Positions 16,028 through 25,366 of a DNA stretch of 64,000 nucleotides are shown piece by piece (position 1 is the first letter of the stretch; every line of letters begins with the position of its first letter). Origin of the DNA: Pseudomonas marginalis (GTDB lineage: Bacteria > Pseudomonadota > Gammaproteobacteria > Pseudomonadales > Pseudomonadaceae). Both the position numbers and the translations under genes were made by a program. The notes beneath the pieces were generated by a model that had not been told where the DNA came from, did no database searches, and worked only from the letters and a program-made list of their open reading frames with translations. The DNA lies in NCBI RefSeq assembly GCF_900105325.1, contig NZ_FNSU01000003.1, forward strand, positions 434,001-498,000. The letters are read 5' to 3'.

Positions 16028-17299
16028 GGTACAAACCGGGGACATCGTTTACATTTCTAACCGGGGACATGGTTTACAGGCTAATACGCATGATCAGGAG
16101 GTAACTGATCATGCCCTGGAACCAAGAGTCCCCCATGAATCAAAGAATCAAGCTGGTAGCTGATTGGCTTTCTGGCAACTTCACCAAAAGCCAGTTGGCA
16201 CGCCGCTTTGACGTTAGCCGACCTACCGTCGATAAGTGGATTGCCCGGCACGACGGCGATTTGAGGTCTTTATCCGAACTGTCCCGGCGACCTCACAACA
16301 GCCCAAATAAAACCGACGACGAGATTTTGGCCCGTGTAGTCGCGATGAAGGAGGCTCACGATAAATGGGGGCCGAAAAAGCTTCTCGAGCTATTACGGCT
16401 GGAAGATCCCTCCGTCACCTGGCCCTCTCCAAGTACGGCCGGTCAATGGCTTGACCGACTTGGGCTCGTCAAAAAGCGGCGCTTCAAACGCCGACACAGC
16501 ATTTCCCACGCACAAATGCGAAAGGCCGACGAACCTAACAAGACGTGGTGTGCTGACTACAAAGGGCAGTTCAAGATGCTTAATGCTCAGATGTGCTTCC
16601 CTTTGACCGTCACAGACCATGCGTCGCGGCTGATTTTAGCGTGCAGGGCCCATCCCAAGATCATGACCCAGCCTGTAAAACAGGCCTTTGAGAGGCTTTT
16701 TCAGGAGTACGGCATGCCGGAAGTTATCCGTTCGGACAACGGGGTACCGTTCGCCTCTCCTGGCCTGGCAAGAATATCCACACTGGCAGTTTGGTGGATT
16801 CGGCTGGGTATTTATCCCGAGCGAACCATGCCGGGAAGACCCGCCCAGAATGGTCGCCATGAACGAATGCACCGTAGCTTGAAACTTGAGTTGCCCTTAG
16901 GGAAAAACTTAGTCGAGCAGCAGCTTTTGCTGGAGCATTTCAGGCATGAGTTTAATTACGTACGCCCTCACGAAGCGCTCGGCATGAAACGTCCGGGAGA
17001 CTTGTATGTGCCGTCCACCCGAATTTATCCAGGATGCTTGCCCGATGTGGAATATCCGGCAGAAATGAAAGTTCGAAGCGTCAGGCAGGACGGATCGATC
17101 AAGTGGAACGGCAAGTTGGTATTTATCAGCGAGGCGCTGTCCGGGGAAAGGATAGGGCTCAAAGAAGCTGAAGATGAAGCTTGGGATTTGTACCTGTGTG
17201 ATTATCCCTTGGGGAGGCTTGGACGAGGTATGACCCGCGTCCAGGCCTCAAATGTGTAAACGATGTCCCCGGTTTCAGATGTAAACGATGTCTACGGTT
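16028..17299 (+). mobile_element. IS481-family insertion sequence
   Basis: Element of about 1.27 kb. Imperfect ~45-bp terminal inverted repeats lie at 16034-16078 and 17255-17299; both contain two copies of the motif AACCGGGGACAT-GTTTACA. CTACACCC is repeated directly at 16020-16027 and 17300-17307, an 8-bp candidate target duplication, although its edge with the inverted repeat is a few bases uncertain. It carries one transposase gene. Confidence 0.85.
16111..17259 (+). CDS. IS481-family transposase
   Basis: 382-residue DDE transposase. An N-terminal helix-turn-helix (SQLARRFDVSRPTVDKWIAR) is followed by an integrase core. The catalytic triad is readable as D in KTWCADYKGQF, D in VIRSDNGVPF, and E in RPAQNGRHERMHRSLK. 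A strong AGGAGGT lies 9 bases before the ATG. The stop codon is inside the right terminal repeat. The reading frame is whole, so the element may still be active. GC content is lower than that of the neighbouring genes. Confidence 0.93.
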   Translation: MPWNQESPMNQRIKLVADWLSGNFTKSQLARRFDVSRPTVDKWIARHDGDLRSLSELSRRPHNSPNKTDDEILARVVAMKEAHDKWGPKKLLELLRLEDPSVTWPSPSTAGQWLDRLGLVKKRRFKRRHSISHAQMRKADEPNKTWCADYKGQFKMLNAQMCFPLTVTDHASRLILACRAHPKIMTQPVKQAFERLFQEYGMPEVIRSDNGVPFASPGLARISTLAVWWIRLGIYPERTMPGRPAQNGRHERMHRSLKLELPLGKNLVEQQLLLEHFRHEFNYVRPHEALGMKRPGDLYVPSTRIYPGCLPDVEYPAEMKVRSVRQDGSIKWNGKLVFISEALSGERIGLKEAEDEAWDLYLCDYPLGRLGRGMTRVQASNV

Positions 17300-17389
17300 C
17301 TACACCCCGATTGCGGTAGTTCAGATACAGAGATGTTGACTGACCCATCGCCATCGGGGCAAGCCCCCTCCCACATTTTCAGATGCATT

Positions 17390-18277
17390 TCAAAGTGAGT
17401 GCTTGAGGGTTTCGCTCGGCAGCTCTTTGAACAACGCTCGATAGCTGTTAGAGAACCGCCCCAAATGCCAGAACGACCAATTCATCGCCACCTCGGCCAC
17501 GGTCGTTCCGGCACCGCTCAACAATTCCCGCCGTGCCCCGTTCAACCGGCGCAGGCGCAACCACTGCGCCGGGCTCATCCCGGTGTAGGTCTTGAACCCT
17601 TGTTGCAACTGGCGCAGCGGTACGCCGGCAATCCGCGCCAGTTCCAACAGGTTGACGGTTTCGTCCGGCGCATCCGCCGCCCACTCGCCTATGCGCGCCA
17701 TCAACCGGCGTTCTTCACTGCGCTTTTGCAATGAGCTGCGATCCAGGCACACGCAGGCGTTGTCGAGGATGAACAGGCAGTCGTCGAGCAGTTGCTGAGT
17801 GAGGGAAACGGGGTCGATGACCGTGGACAAGCGCGTCAGGGTGCCACTCAGCCAGCGGCTGAACAGCGCGTTCTGCTGGCAGGTCAGCGGCGCCATGAAC
17901 AGGCCTTCCAGCGTCTCCACATCCAGGCCGTGGCGCTGCACGAATTGCGGCCCGAACACCACCGCCACTTCGCGGTAGTTTTCCGGGGTGATCCAGGTGT
18001 TGCGGCTTTCGCCATTGAGCAGATACAGCGCGTTGTCGCTGCCATCGAAACAGAACGCCAGCGCGCCCGGCGGTGCGTTGAAGTGCTGCTCCACACGGGT
18101 GTTCATGCTCTCTTCGTACACCTGCACACCGTGCAGGTCGAGGTAGCGGACGCGCCCGGCAAAATGCCCCGGGGACATCTGCTGGTACTGCTGCACCCAA
18201 CCGGGTGTCGCACGGCATTGGGCGGCCACATCAGCGGTGGTGAAGGCCTGTACGCGCAAAGCGGTTGCCTGGGTCAT
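17390..18277 (-). CDS. AraC-family transcriptional regulator
   Basis: 295-residue AraC-type regulator. The C-terminal double helix-turn-helix is about residues 190-290 (LLELARIAGVPLRQLQQGF and TTVAEVAMNWSFWHLGRFSNSYRALF). The N-terminal two thirds is the longer sensor seen in the EutR-like branch. It is divergent from the gamma-glutamyl-polyamine synthetase gene across 138 bases and is the natural candidate to control that operon. The inducer is not evident. The gene ends 15 bases from the REP arm right of the IS481 element. Confidence 0.87.
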   Translation of the reverse strand: MTQATALRVQAFTTADVAAQCRATPGWVQQYQQMSPGHFAGRVRYLDLHGVQVYEESMNTRVEQHFNAPPGALAFCFDGSDNALYLLNGESRNTWITPENYREVAVVFGPQFVQRHGLDVETLEGLFMAPLTCQQNALFSRWLSGTLTRLSTVIDPVSLTQQLLDDCLFILDNACVCLDRSSLQKRSEERRLMARIGEWAADAPDETVNLLELARIAGVPLRQLQQGFKTYTGMSPAQWLRLRRLNGARRELLSGAGTTVAEVAMNWSFWHLGRFSNSYRALFKELPSETLKHSL

Positions 18278-18415
18278 GGGTGATCCGTGCGCACTCTATT
18301 GGTGCGTTGTGCTGCGTGCAAAGTGGATAGATGGCCTGTGAAGGCTGGCCCAAGATAGACCTCAATGCGCCGCGAGTACAAGCCGGCGCAGCACCCACCC
18401 CATGATGAGGTCCTT

Positions 18416-19774
18416 ATGAACGCCCCCTTCGATCAGCTGTCCGCCTGGCTGAAAGAACACAAGATTACCGAAGTCGAATGCGTGATCAGTGACTTGACTG
18501 GCATCGCACGCGGCAAGATTGCGCCCACCAACAAGTTCCTGCATGAGCGAGGCATGCGCCTGCCGGAGAGTGTGTTGCTGCAAACGGTAACCGGGGACTT
18601 TGTCGACGACGAGATCTACTACGACCTGCTGGACCCGGCCGACATCGATATGGTCTGCCGCCCGGTGGCCAACGCGACCTACGTGGTGCCGTGGGCCATC
18701 GAGCCCACCGCGATTGTGATCCACGACACCTTCGACAAGCATGGCAACCCCATCGAACTGTCGCCGCGCAACGTGCTGAAGAAAGTCCTGCAGCTTTACA
18801 CCGACCGGGGCTGGCAGCCGATTGTCGCGCCGGAAATGGAGTTCTACCTGACCCAGCGCTGCGAAGACCCGGACCTGCCGCTGAAAACCCCGATTGGCCG
18901 GTCCGGCCGTGCCGAAACCGGGCGCCAGTCGTTCTCCATCGATGCGGCCAACGAGTTCGACCCGCTGTTCGAAGACGTCTACGACTGGTGCGAAGCCCAG
19001 GGCCTGGACCTCGATACGCTGATCCATGAAGACGGCCCGGCGCAGATGGAAATCAACTTCCGCCACGGCGATGCCCTCGACCTGGCCGACCAGATCACCG
19101 TGTTCAAACGCACCCTGCGCGAAGCCGCGCTCAAGCACAATGTGGCCGCCACCTTCATGGCCAAGCCGGTGGCCGACGAGCCCGGCAGCGCCATGCACCT
19201 GCACCAGAGCGTGGTGGAGATCGCCACAGGCAAGCCGGTGTTTGTCGACGCCGACGGCAACATGAGCCCGCTGTTCCTGCACCATATCGGCGGCCTGCAG
19301 AAGTACATCCCCAAGCTGTTGCCGATGTTCGCGCCCAACGTGAATTCGTTCCGCCGCTTCCTGCCGGACACCTCGGCGCCGGTCAATGTGGAGTGGGGCG
19401 AAGAAAACCGTACCGTCGGCCTGCGCGTGCCCACCTCGAGCCCGGATGCGATGCGCGTGGAAAACCGTCTGCCGGGCGCCGATGCCAATCCCTACCTGGC
19501 CATTGCCGCCAGCCTGCTGTGTGGCTACCTGGGGATGATCGAACAGATCGAACCCAGCGCCCCGGTAGAAGGCCGCGCCTATGAGCGCCGCAACCTGCGC
19601 CTGCCGTTCACCCTCGAAGACGCCCTGGCGCGGATGGAGGACTGCGACACGGTCAAGCAGTACCTGGGCGACAAGTTCGTGCGCGGCTACGTCGCGGTCA
19701 AGCGCGCCGAGCACGAGAATTTCAAGCGGGTGATCAGTTCCTGGGAGCGTGAGTTCCTGCTGTTGAGCGTCTAA
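18416..19774 (+). CDS. Gamma-glutamyl-polyamine synthetase (glutamine synthetase family)
   Basis: 452-residue type-I glutamine synthetase-like enzyme of the PuuA/PauA group, which ligates glutamate to putrescine or another amine at the cost of ATP. Conserved pieces are PEMEFYLTQR, EDGPAQMEINFRHGDALDLAD (metal site), MAKPVADEPGSAMHLHQSV, and NRTVGLRVPTSSPDAMRVENRLPGADANPYLAIAA as two adjacent blocks. The tyrosine adenylylation loop of GlnA is not evident. Start at 18416 after GATGAGG. First in an operon with a polyamine-binding protein and an amine oxidase, which argues for polyamine catabolism rather than ammonia assimilation. Confidence 0.88.
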   Translation: MNAPFDQLSAWLKEHKITEVECVISDLTGIARGKIAPTNKFLHERGMRLPESVLLQTVTGDFVDDEIYYDLLDPADIDMVCRPVANATYVVPWAIEPTAIVIHDTFDKHGNPIELSPRNVLKKVLQLYTDRGWQPIVAPEMEFYLTQRCEDPDLPLKTPIGRSGRAETGRQSFSIDAANEFDPLFEDVYDWCEAQGLDLDTLIHEDGPAQMEINFRHGDALDLADQITVFKRTLREAALKHNVAATFMAKPVADEPGSAMHLHQSVVEIATGKPVFVDADGNMSPLFLHHIGGLQKYIPKLLPMFAPNVNSFRRFLPDTSAPVNVEWGEENRTVGLRVPTSSPDAMRVENRLPGADANPYLAIAASLLCGYLGMIEQIEPSAPVEGRAYERRNLRLPFTLEDALARMEDCDTVKQYLGDKFVRGYVAVKRAEHENFKRVISSWEREFLLLSV

Positions 19775-19796
19775 AAAACACAAAAGGGGTGTCGAT

Positions 19797-20885
19797 ATGC
19801 GTCTTGTGAACAAGCTTCTTCCGCTGGCCCTGGTGGCCGCGTTCAGCGGTGCCGGCCAAGCCGCGCCGACGGTGAGCGTCTACAACTGGACCGACTATAT
19901 CGGCGAGACCACCCTGGCGGATTTCCAGGCCAAGACCGGGATCAAGGTGATCTACGACGTGTTCGATTCCAACGAAACCCTGGAGGGCAAGTTGCTCGCC
20001 GGTCGCACCGGCTATGACGTGGTGGTGCCGTCCAACCACTTCCTGGCGCGCCAGGTAAAGGCCGGCGCGTTCCTCAAGCTCGACCGTTCGCAGTTGCCCA
20101 ACTTCAAGAACCTCGACCCCAAGCTGCTCAAGCTGCTGGAGAAAAACGACCCGGGCAATGCGCACTCGGTGCCGTACCTGTGGGGTACCAACGGCATCGG
20201 CTACAACGTCGACAAGGTCAAGCAGGTGTTGGGTATCGATCATATCGATTCCTGGGCGGTGCTGTTCGAACCGGAGAATCTCAAGAAGCTCAACCAGTGC
20301 GGCGTGGCCTTCCTCGACTCGGCGGATGAGCTGTTCCCGGCGATCCTCAACTACATGGGCAAGGACCCGCGCAGTGAGAACCCCGAGGACTACCAGCAGG
20401 CCGAGGCCAAGCTGTTGACGCTGCGGCCGTACATCACCTACTTCCATTCCTCCAAGTACATTTCGGACCTGGCCAACGGCGATATCTGCGTGGCGTTCGG
20501 TTATTCCGGTGATGTATTCCAGGCCGCCAACCGCGCCAAGGAAGCCAGGAACGGCGTGAATATCGCCTACTCGATTCCCAAGGAAGGCTCCAACCTGTGG
20601 TTCGACCTGCTGGCGATCCCGGCCGATGCGAGTCACCCGAAAGAGGCCCATGCCTTCATCAACTACCTGCTCGACCCTGAAGTGATCGCCAAGGTCAGCG
20701 CCTCGGTCGGTTACGCCAATGCCAACCCGGCGGCGAAGGCGTTCATGGCCCCGGAACTGGTGAACAACCCCGAGGTGTACCCGTCCCAGGCCGTGCTCGA
20801 CAAACTCTATATTTCCACCACGCCGACCCCGGCGACCATGCGCCTGATGACGCGCGCCTGGAGCAAAGTGAAGACCAACAAATGA
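19797..20885 (+). CDS. Periplasmic polyamine-binding protein (PotF/SpuD type)
   Basis: 362-residue solute-binding protein of the spermidine/putrescine family. A signal peptide ends near AAFSGAGQAA, then VSVYNWTDYIGETTLADFQA, the hallmark PotD/PotF opening. GYDVVVPSNHFLARQ, PYLWGTNGIGYN and FGYSGDVFQA are conserved. No permease or ATPase genes follow, so it must feed a transporter encoded elsewhere or act as a sensor. Its stop overlaps the start of the oxidase gene by four bases. Confidence 0.9.
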   Translation: MRLVNKLLPLALVAAFSGAGQAAPTVSVYNWTDYIGETTLADFQAKTGIKVIYDVFDSNETLEGKLLAGRTGYDVVVPSNHFLARQVKAGAFLKLDRSQLPNFKNLDPKLLKLLEKNDPGNAHSVPYLWGTNGIGYNVDKVKQVLGIDHIDSWAVLFEPENLKKLNQCGVAFLDSADELFPAILNYMGKDPRSENPEDYQQAEAKLLTLRPYITYFHSSKYISDLANGDICVAFGYSGDVFQAANRAKEARNGVNIAYSIPKEGSNLWFDLLAIPADASHPKEAHAFINYLLDPEVIAKVSASVGYANANPAAKAFMAPELVNNPEVYPSQAVLDKLYISTTPTPATMRLMTRAWSKVKTNK

Positions 20886-22177
20886 TCCCATCCAGCGACC
20901 ACGCCCGTTCCTACTACCTTGCGTCGGCGAATGCCATGCCGGAGCGCCCGGCACTGGGCGCCGACCTGAGCGCCGATGTCTGTGTGATCGGCGTTGGTTT
21001 TACCGGGGTCAACACCGCTATCGAACTGGCCCAACGCGGGCTCTCGGTGATCCTGCTGGAGGCCCGGCGTATCGGCTGGGGCGCCAGCGGGCGCAATGGC
21101 GGGCAGTTGATTCGCGGGATCGGCCACGATGTGTCGGGGTTCGCCAAGTACGTGGGCGAGGAGGGCGTGCGTTACCTGGAACGGGCCGGGATCGAGTCGG
21201 TGGCCCTGGTGGGCGAGCGCATTCGCGAGCATGGGATCGACTGCGACTTGCGCTGGGGATTTGCCGAGCTGGCCAACACCCCGGCGCAGTTCGCTGCGTT
21301 CAAGGGCGAGCAGGACAGCCTGGCGCGCCTGGGTTATGTGCATGAAACCCGCCTGGTGGGCCCGCAGGACATCCGCGACGTAGTGGATTCGACGCAGTAT
21401 GCCGGCGCCTTGGTGGACATGGGCTCCGGGCACCTGCACCCGCTGAACCTGGTGCTCGGCGAGGCGCAGGTGGCCGAGTCCCTTGGGGTGCGGATCTTTG
21501 AGCACACCGAAGTGCTGGAACTGATCCACGGCGACACGGTGCAGGTGCGTTGTGCTGGCGGCACGGTACGCGCGGCCAGCCTGGTATTGGCCTGCAATGC
21601 GCACCTGGAGGAACTGGAACCGCGCCTGAGCGGCAAGGTGCTGCCGGCGGGCAGCTACATCATCGCCACCGAACCGCTGTCGGTTGCACAGGCCAATCAG
21701 TTGATCCCGCAGAACCTGGCGCTGTGCGACCAGAAAGTCGGCCTGGATTACTACCGGTTGTCCGCCGACCGTCGCCTGTTGTTCGGCGGCGCCTGCCATT
21801 ACTCGGGGCGCGATCCCAAAGACATCGCGGCCTATATGCAGCCCAAGATGCTCAAGGTGTTCCCGCAATTGGCCGACACCGCCATCGCGTTCCAGTGGGG
21901 CGGCAGGATCGGCATCACCGCCAACCGTTTCCCCCAGGTCGGGCGGCTCAAGCAATACCCGAACGTGTTCTACGCCCAGGGCTATTCCGGGCATGGGCTC
22001 AACGTGACCCACTGGTGCGCGCGGCTGCTGGCCGAAGGCATACACGCGGGCCACAGCCAGGGCCTGGATATTTTCAGCCAGGTGCCGCACATGACCTTTC
22101 CCGGCGGCAAGGCGTTGCGCTCGCCGCTGCTGGCGTTGGGAATGGCGTGGCATCGCTTGCGGGAATTGATGCATTGA
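20882..22177 (+). CDS. FAD-dependent gamma-glutamylputrescine oxidase-like protein
   Basis: 431-residue DAO-type flavoprotein. The Rossmann dinucleotide-binding fold is in VCVIGVGFTGVNTAIELAQR, then EARRIGWGASGRNGGQLIRG, the signature of the PuuB/PauB oxidases. It would oxidise the gamma-glutamylated amine to an aldehyde with release of ammonia and peroxide. C-terminal WGGRIGITANRFPQVG and AQGYSGHGLNVTHWCARL complete the FAD site. Translationally coupled to the binding protein. Substrate breadth is unknown. Confidence 0.88.
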   Translation: MIPSSDHARSYYLASANAMPERPALGADLSADVCVIGVGFTGVNTAIELAQRGLSVILLEARRIGWGASGRNGGQLIRGIGHDVSGFAKYVGEEGVRYLERAGIESVALVGERIREHGIDCDLRWGFAELANTPAQFAAFKGEQDSLARLGYVHETRLVGPQDIRDVVDSTQYAGALVDMGSGHLHPLNLVLGEAQVAESLGVRIFEHTEVLELIHGDTVQVRCAGGTVRAASLVLACNAHLEELEPRLSGKVLPAGSYIIATEPLSVAQANQLIPQNLALCDQKVGLDYYRLSADRRLLFGGACHYSGRDPKDIAAYMQPKMLKVFPQLADTAIAFQWGGRIGITANRFPQVGRLKQYPNVFYAQGYSGHGLNVTHWCARLLAEGIHAGHSQGLDIFSQVPHMTFPGGKALRSPLLALGMAWHRLRELMH

Positions 22178-22234
22178 AGTCCGGGGCGTGGCAGGCTGTG
22201 CACGACGTTTTCCTACGACTTTTGGAGATTTAGC

Positions 22235-22651
22235 GTGCCAACAGCATCTGCAGTGATTGAAATCCCGGTATCGGCCGAGACGGTCTGGCACTTGGTGGGT
22301 GGCTTCAACAGCCTGCCGGACTGGCTTCCGTTTATCGCCAAGAGCGAGCCCGGTGAAGGTGGCCGCGTGCGCCATCTGACGACCGCCGACGGCGGTGTGA
22401 TCGTCGAGCGTTTGCAGACCTTCGATAACGTCGGGCGTACTTACAGCTACACCATTGAAGAGTCGCCGTTTCCGGTGAGTGCCTATCTTGCGACCGTGCA
22501 GGTTGAGGCGTTGAGTGATTCGTCGGCGAAAGTGACCTGGTCCGGTGTGTTTACCCCGGCGGCGGGTACTACGGAGGCGGCGGTGGAAGAGCTGTTTGCC
22601 GGGATGTACAAAGGCGGGGTCGAGGCGTTGCGCGCCAACTTCCCGGCCTGA
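22235..22651 (+). CDS. SRPBCC-family (polyketide cyclase/dehydrase-like) protein
   Basis: 138-residue START/Bet v1-like ligand-binding protein, with SAVIEIPVSAETVWHLVGGF at the start and AAVEELFAGMYKGGVEALR at the C-terminal helix. It begins with GTG, preceded by TGGAG at good distance. It follows the polyamine operon by 57 bases on the same strand and may be read through from it, but no polyamine link is known. The function is unassigned. Confidence 0.8.
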   Translation: MPTASAVIEIPVSAETVWHLVGGFNSLPDWLPFIAKSEPGEGGRVRHLTTADGGVIVERLQTFDNVGRTYSYTIEESPFPVSAYLATVQVEALSDSSAKVTWSGVFTPAAGTTEAAVEELFAGMYKGGVEALRANFPA

Positions 22652-22678
22652 TTCGTTCTACCAGGCAATGCAAGACTA

Positions 22679-22960
22679 ATGTGGGAGGGGCGATAGCTAT
22701 CTTCACAACTTTCAGAGACTGGCGAGTTGCCCTGTGGTGAGCGGGCTTGTCGAATCGTCGCACCGCCCGCGTTGGGCTGCGCAGCAGACCCAAAACCAGG
22801 CGCTGCGGTTTACCTGACAGAACACAGGGAGCCTGATTGGGGCTGCTTCGCAGCCCAGCGCGGGCGGTGCGACGATTCGACAAGCCCGCTCACCACAGCA
22901 AACCCGCTCACCACAGTTACAGTGTTCCTCCTTAACTGACTGGCATTGGGGCAAGCCCCC
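22679..22960. repeat. Dispersed ~150-bp palindromic repeat, copy B, inside remnants of another REPIN
   Basis: The core element 22733-22897 (TGTGGTGAGCGGGCTTGTCG ... CGACAAGCCCGCTCACCACA) matches copies at 7355 and 53171. Its end is partly duplicated (CCCGCTCACCACA to 22914). Outside it, TGTGGGAGGGGCGATAG (from 22680) and TTAACTGACTGGCATTGGGG with AAGCCCCC (to about 22960) look like the two arms of a GTGGGAGGGG-type REPIN. The 335-base gap between the SRPBCC gene and the kinase gene holds only these repeats. Confidence 0.75.
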
Positions 22961-22986
22961 CTAGTTTGACCTCACTGGCTTATGGA

Positions 22987-24381
22987 TCAGGCTTCGGGCA
23001 TCAGTTGCTGGCGACACTCCAGCACCAGGCGCGCGCCGCCTTGCTCGCTGGTGCCGACTTCCAGCTTGAACCCATGCAGGTTGATGATCGCCGCCACGAT
23101 CGACAAACCCAACCCAAACCCGCCTTGCTGGTCGCCTTCATCCACCCGATAAAAGCGCTGGAACACCGCATCGCGTTCCGCCGCCGGTATGCCGGGCCCG
23201 GAGTCGTGCACTTCGATGCGCGTGCTGCCGGCATCGTTGAGTCCCCGCAGGATCACTGCGCCGCCCGCTGGAGAGAACTTGATGGAGTTGCTCAGCAGGT
23301 TGGCCAGGGCTTCGAACAACAGGGCGCGGTCGCCGGTGATCCATGGCAGGGACTCGGGGACTTCGAGTCGCAACTGCAATTCGCCTTCCTCGGCCAGGGG
23401 CAGGTAGAAGTCATGCAACTCGCGCAGCAGCGGCAGCGGGTCCATGACCAGGAAACCGGAACGGCGCTGGTGGTCTTCCAGCTCGGAGATACGCAGCAGC
23501 CCGCGAAAGCGCGCCATCAGGGTGTCGGTCTCGGCGATGGCGTCGTCCAGTTTCACCGCGTAGCCGGAGTCCTGCTCGGCCTCCTGGCGGATGCGGTAGA
23601 GCTGCGCGCGCAGGCGGGTCAATGGGGTGCGCAGGTCGTGGGCGATGTTGTCGCACACGCCCTTGACCTCGTTCATCAGCTTCTCGATGCGATCGAGCAT
23701 GGCGTTGACGATGGCCGCGAGCATGTCCAGTTCGTCACGCCGGTTGGACAGCGGCAAGCGGTGGGTGAGGTCGCCGGCGACGATGGCTTCGGCGCTGGCC
23801 TGGATCCCGCGGATCCGGCGCAGCGGGCGGCGACGCAACAGATGCCAGCCGGCGGCGCCGGGGATAATGGTCAGGGACAGCGCCCATAGCAGGGCATGCC
23901 AGATGATCCGCGTCACCCCGAACAGCGAGCCATTGGCGCGCACCAGTACCAGCCAGCGGCCGTCGTCGGTATGGCTGGCGACGGCGTCGCAGCTGTCCTT
24001 GGGCAGTTTGGGGTCGTCGGAGTCGACGCAATTGGCCAGGGCGTGGATCTTGCCGTCCAGCGGCAGGTCGGGGGGAATCGCGCGGATCGGCCCACTCAAG
24101 GGGCGGAACTGCTCATCGAACAGGCCGTAGGCGTCCACGCCCTTCATGTCGAAGGTCATGCTGGTGGTCAACGCTTCCACCAGTTCTTCGCCGTCGAAGC
24201 GCTGGAACAGGTGCTGGCGTTGCATCAGCGAATGGCGCGACAGGTCACTCAGGTAACCCGAGACCTCGTAATACAGCACCCCCATGAGGATGCAGCTCCA
24301 GGCCACGAACAACGAACTGTACAGCGCCAGCAAGCGGCTGCTGGATGAGCGCCAGCCCTTAGAGGGGTTCAGCAATGACAT
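22987..24381 (-). CDS. Two-component sensor histidine kinase
   Basis: 464-residue membrane kinase. Transmembrane helix 1 (LLALYSSLFVAWSCILMGVL) and helix 2 (ALLWALSLTIIPGAAGWHLL) flank a periplasmic domain of about 115 residues with two cysteines that could form a disulfide. Then come HAMP, the phosphorylated His in DNIAHDLRTPLTRLRAQ, and the ATPase boxes NLLSNSIKFSPAGG, HDSGPGIP and GGFGLGLSIV. It overlaps the response-regulator gene by 23 bases. The stimulus is not evident; related kinases respond to metals or envelope signals. Confidence 0.92.
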   Translation of the reverse strand: MSLLNPSKGWRSSSSRLLALYSSLFVAWSCILMGVLYYEVSGYLSDLSRHSLMQRQHLFQRFDGEELVEALTTSMTFDMKGVDAYGLFDEQFRPLSGPIRAIPPDLPLDGKIHALANCVDSDDPKLPKDSCDAVASHTDDGRWLVLVRANGSLFGVTRIIWHALLWALSLTIIPGAAGWHLLRRRPLRRIRGIQASAEAIVAGDLTHRLPLSNRRDELDMLAAIVNAMLDRIEKLMNEVKGVCDNIAHDLRTPLTRLRAQLYRIRQEAEQDSGYAVKLDDAIAETDTLMARFRGLLRISELEDHQRRSGFLVMDPLPLLRELHDFYLPLAEEGELQLRLEVPESLPWITGDRALLFEALANLLSNSIKFSPAGGAVILRGLNDAGSTRIEVHDSGPGIPAAERDAVFQRFYRVDEGDQQGGFGLGLSIVAAIINLHGFKLEVGTSEQGGARLVLECRQQLMPEA

Positions 24382-25042
24382 AACCGGAACCTCGTACCGT
24401 GCGGATCAGCGGCGGGAGGCCCGGTGGATCGATTTTCTTGCGCAGGCGGCCGATGTGCACGTCGATCAGGTTGGTGCCCGGGTCGAAGTGATAGCCCCAG
24501 ACTTCCTCGAAGATCATCATCCGCGACAGGATCTGCCCGGTGTTGCGCATCAGGAATTCCAGCAGTTTGTATTCGGTGGGCAGCAGGCTCAGGGGCTGGT
24601 CGGCACGGCTGGCTTCGCGGCTGATCAGGTTCAGTTCCAGGTCGGCCACGCGCAGGGCGGTTTCGAATTCCTTGACCGTGCTTTTGCGGCGCAGCAGCAC
24701 TTCGACGCGGGCGGCCATTTCGTCGGAGGCGAAAGGCTTGGTCAGGTAGTCATCACCGCCGGCGCGCAGGCCACGCACGCGCTCGTCGACGTCGGAGAGG
24801 GCGCTGATCATCAGGATCGGCGTCGATACGCCGATGGTGCGCAGGGTGGTGACGATGGCCAGGCCGTCGAGTTCCGGCAGCATGCGGTCGAGGGTGATCA
24901 GATCGTAATCACCACTCACGGCGCGGACCAGGCCTTCGCGGCCGTTGTCCACCCAATCTACGTCCAGTCCATGGCTACTCAGCTCGGCGACGATCTCGCG
25001 GGCCGTTACGGCGTCATCCTCGATGGTCAAAATGCGGGTCAT
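24359..25042 (-). CDS. OmpR-family response regulator
   Basis: 227-residue regulator. The receiver domain has an acidic pair in TIEDD, phospho-acceptor Asp in ITLDRMLPELDGL, and the lysine of YLTKPF. The C-terminal winged helix is typical (LLPTEYKLLEFLMRN, VDVHIGRLRKKI-like). Start at 25042 behind AGGTAAT. It is first in the operon; similar octamers ACTTCATG and CTTTCATG about 30 bases apart (25119-25153) upstream could be its own binding sites. Confidence 0.92.
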   Translation of the reverse strand: MTRILTIEDDAVTAREIVAELSSHGLDVDWVDNGREGLVRAVSGDYDLITLDRMLPELDGLAIVTTLRTIGVSTPILMISALSDVDERVRGLRAGGDDYLTKPFASDEMAARVEVLLRRKSTVKEFETALRVADLELNLISREASRADQPLSLLPTEYKLLEFLMRNTGQILSRMMIFEEVWGYHFDPGTNLIDVHIGRLRKKIDPPGLPPLIRTVRGSGYVIAEPL

Positions 25043-25297
25043 AGGATTACCTGGTGAGCGATTCACACTAGAAGTGGGGGCATTTTGCCAAGAAACGGCT
25101 GAACGCTTCCTAAATAAAACTTCATGTTGGCAAAACTGACACAACTTTCATGACGGGTACCGGCCGGGGAGCAATCTCCTCCCACAGGGAATGCATTACG
25201 CCCGCCTGCAACAATCATTTCTTGCAAGTTGCATGGTTCAGGCAAGTTCAATTTACTTAACCTGTTGAAATACAACGGATTTAATTTTAAGCGCGAC

Positions 25298-25313
25298 TGG
25301 CATGCTGCCTGCA
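25298..25313 (+). promoter_or_regulatory. Predicted sigma-54 promoter
   Basis: TGGCATGCTGCCTGCA has GG at 25299-25300 and GC at 25311-25312, exactly ten bases apart, and matches TGGCAyG-N4-yTGC well. It lies about 55 bases before the ATG of the membrane protein gene. The rest of the 324-base gap between the response regulator and this gene has no other evident feature. Confidence 0.55.
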
Positions 25314-25366
25314 CTGTCCCTTTTGAGACTTGTAACACTATTTTTCCTGCCGGGAGCACCATAACA

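Larger units (their letters stand above)
16008..17375. repeat. REPIN split by an IS481-family insertion
   Basis: The left arm TGTGGGAGGGGGCTACACCC (16008-16027) and right arm ending CATCGGGGCAAGCCCCCTCC (to 17375) belong together as one inverted REP pair. An intact relative lies at 26385-26472. Removing 16028-17299 and one copy of CTACACCC restores a single palindromic unit, so the transposon entered this repeat just downstream of acoC. Confidence 0.8.
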
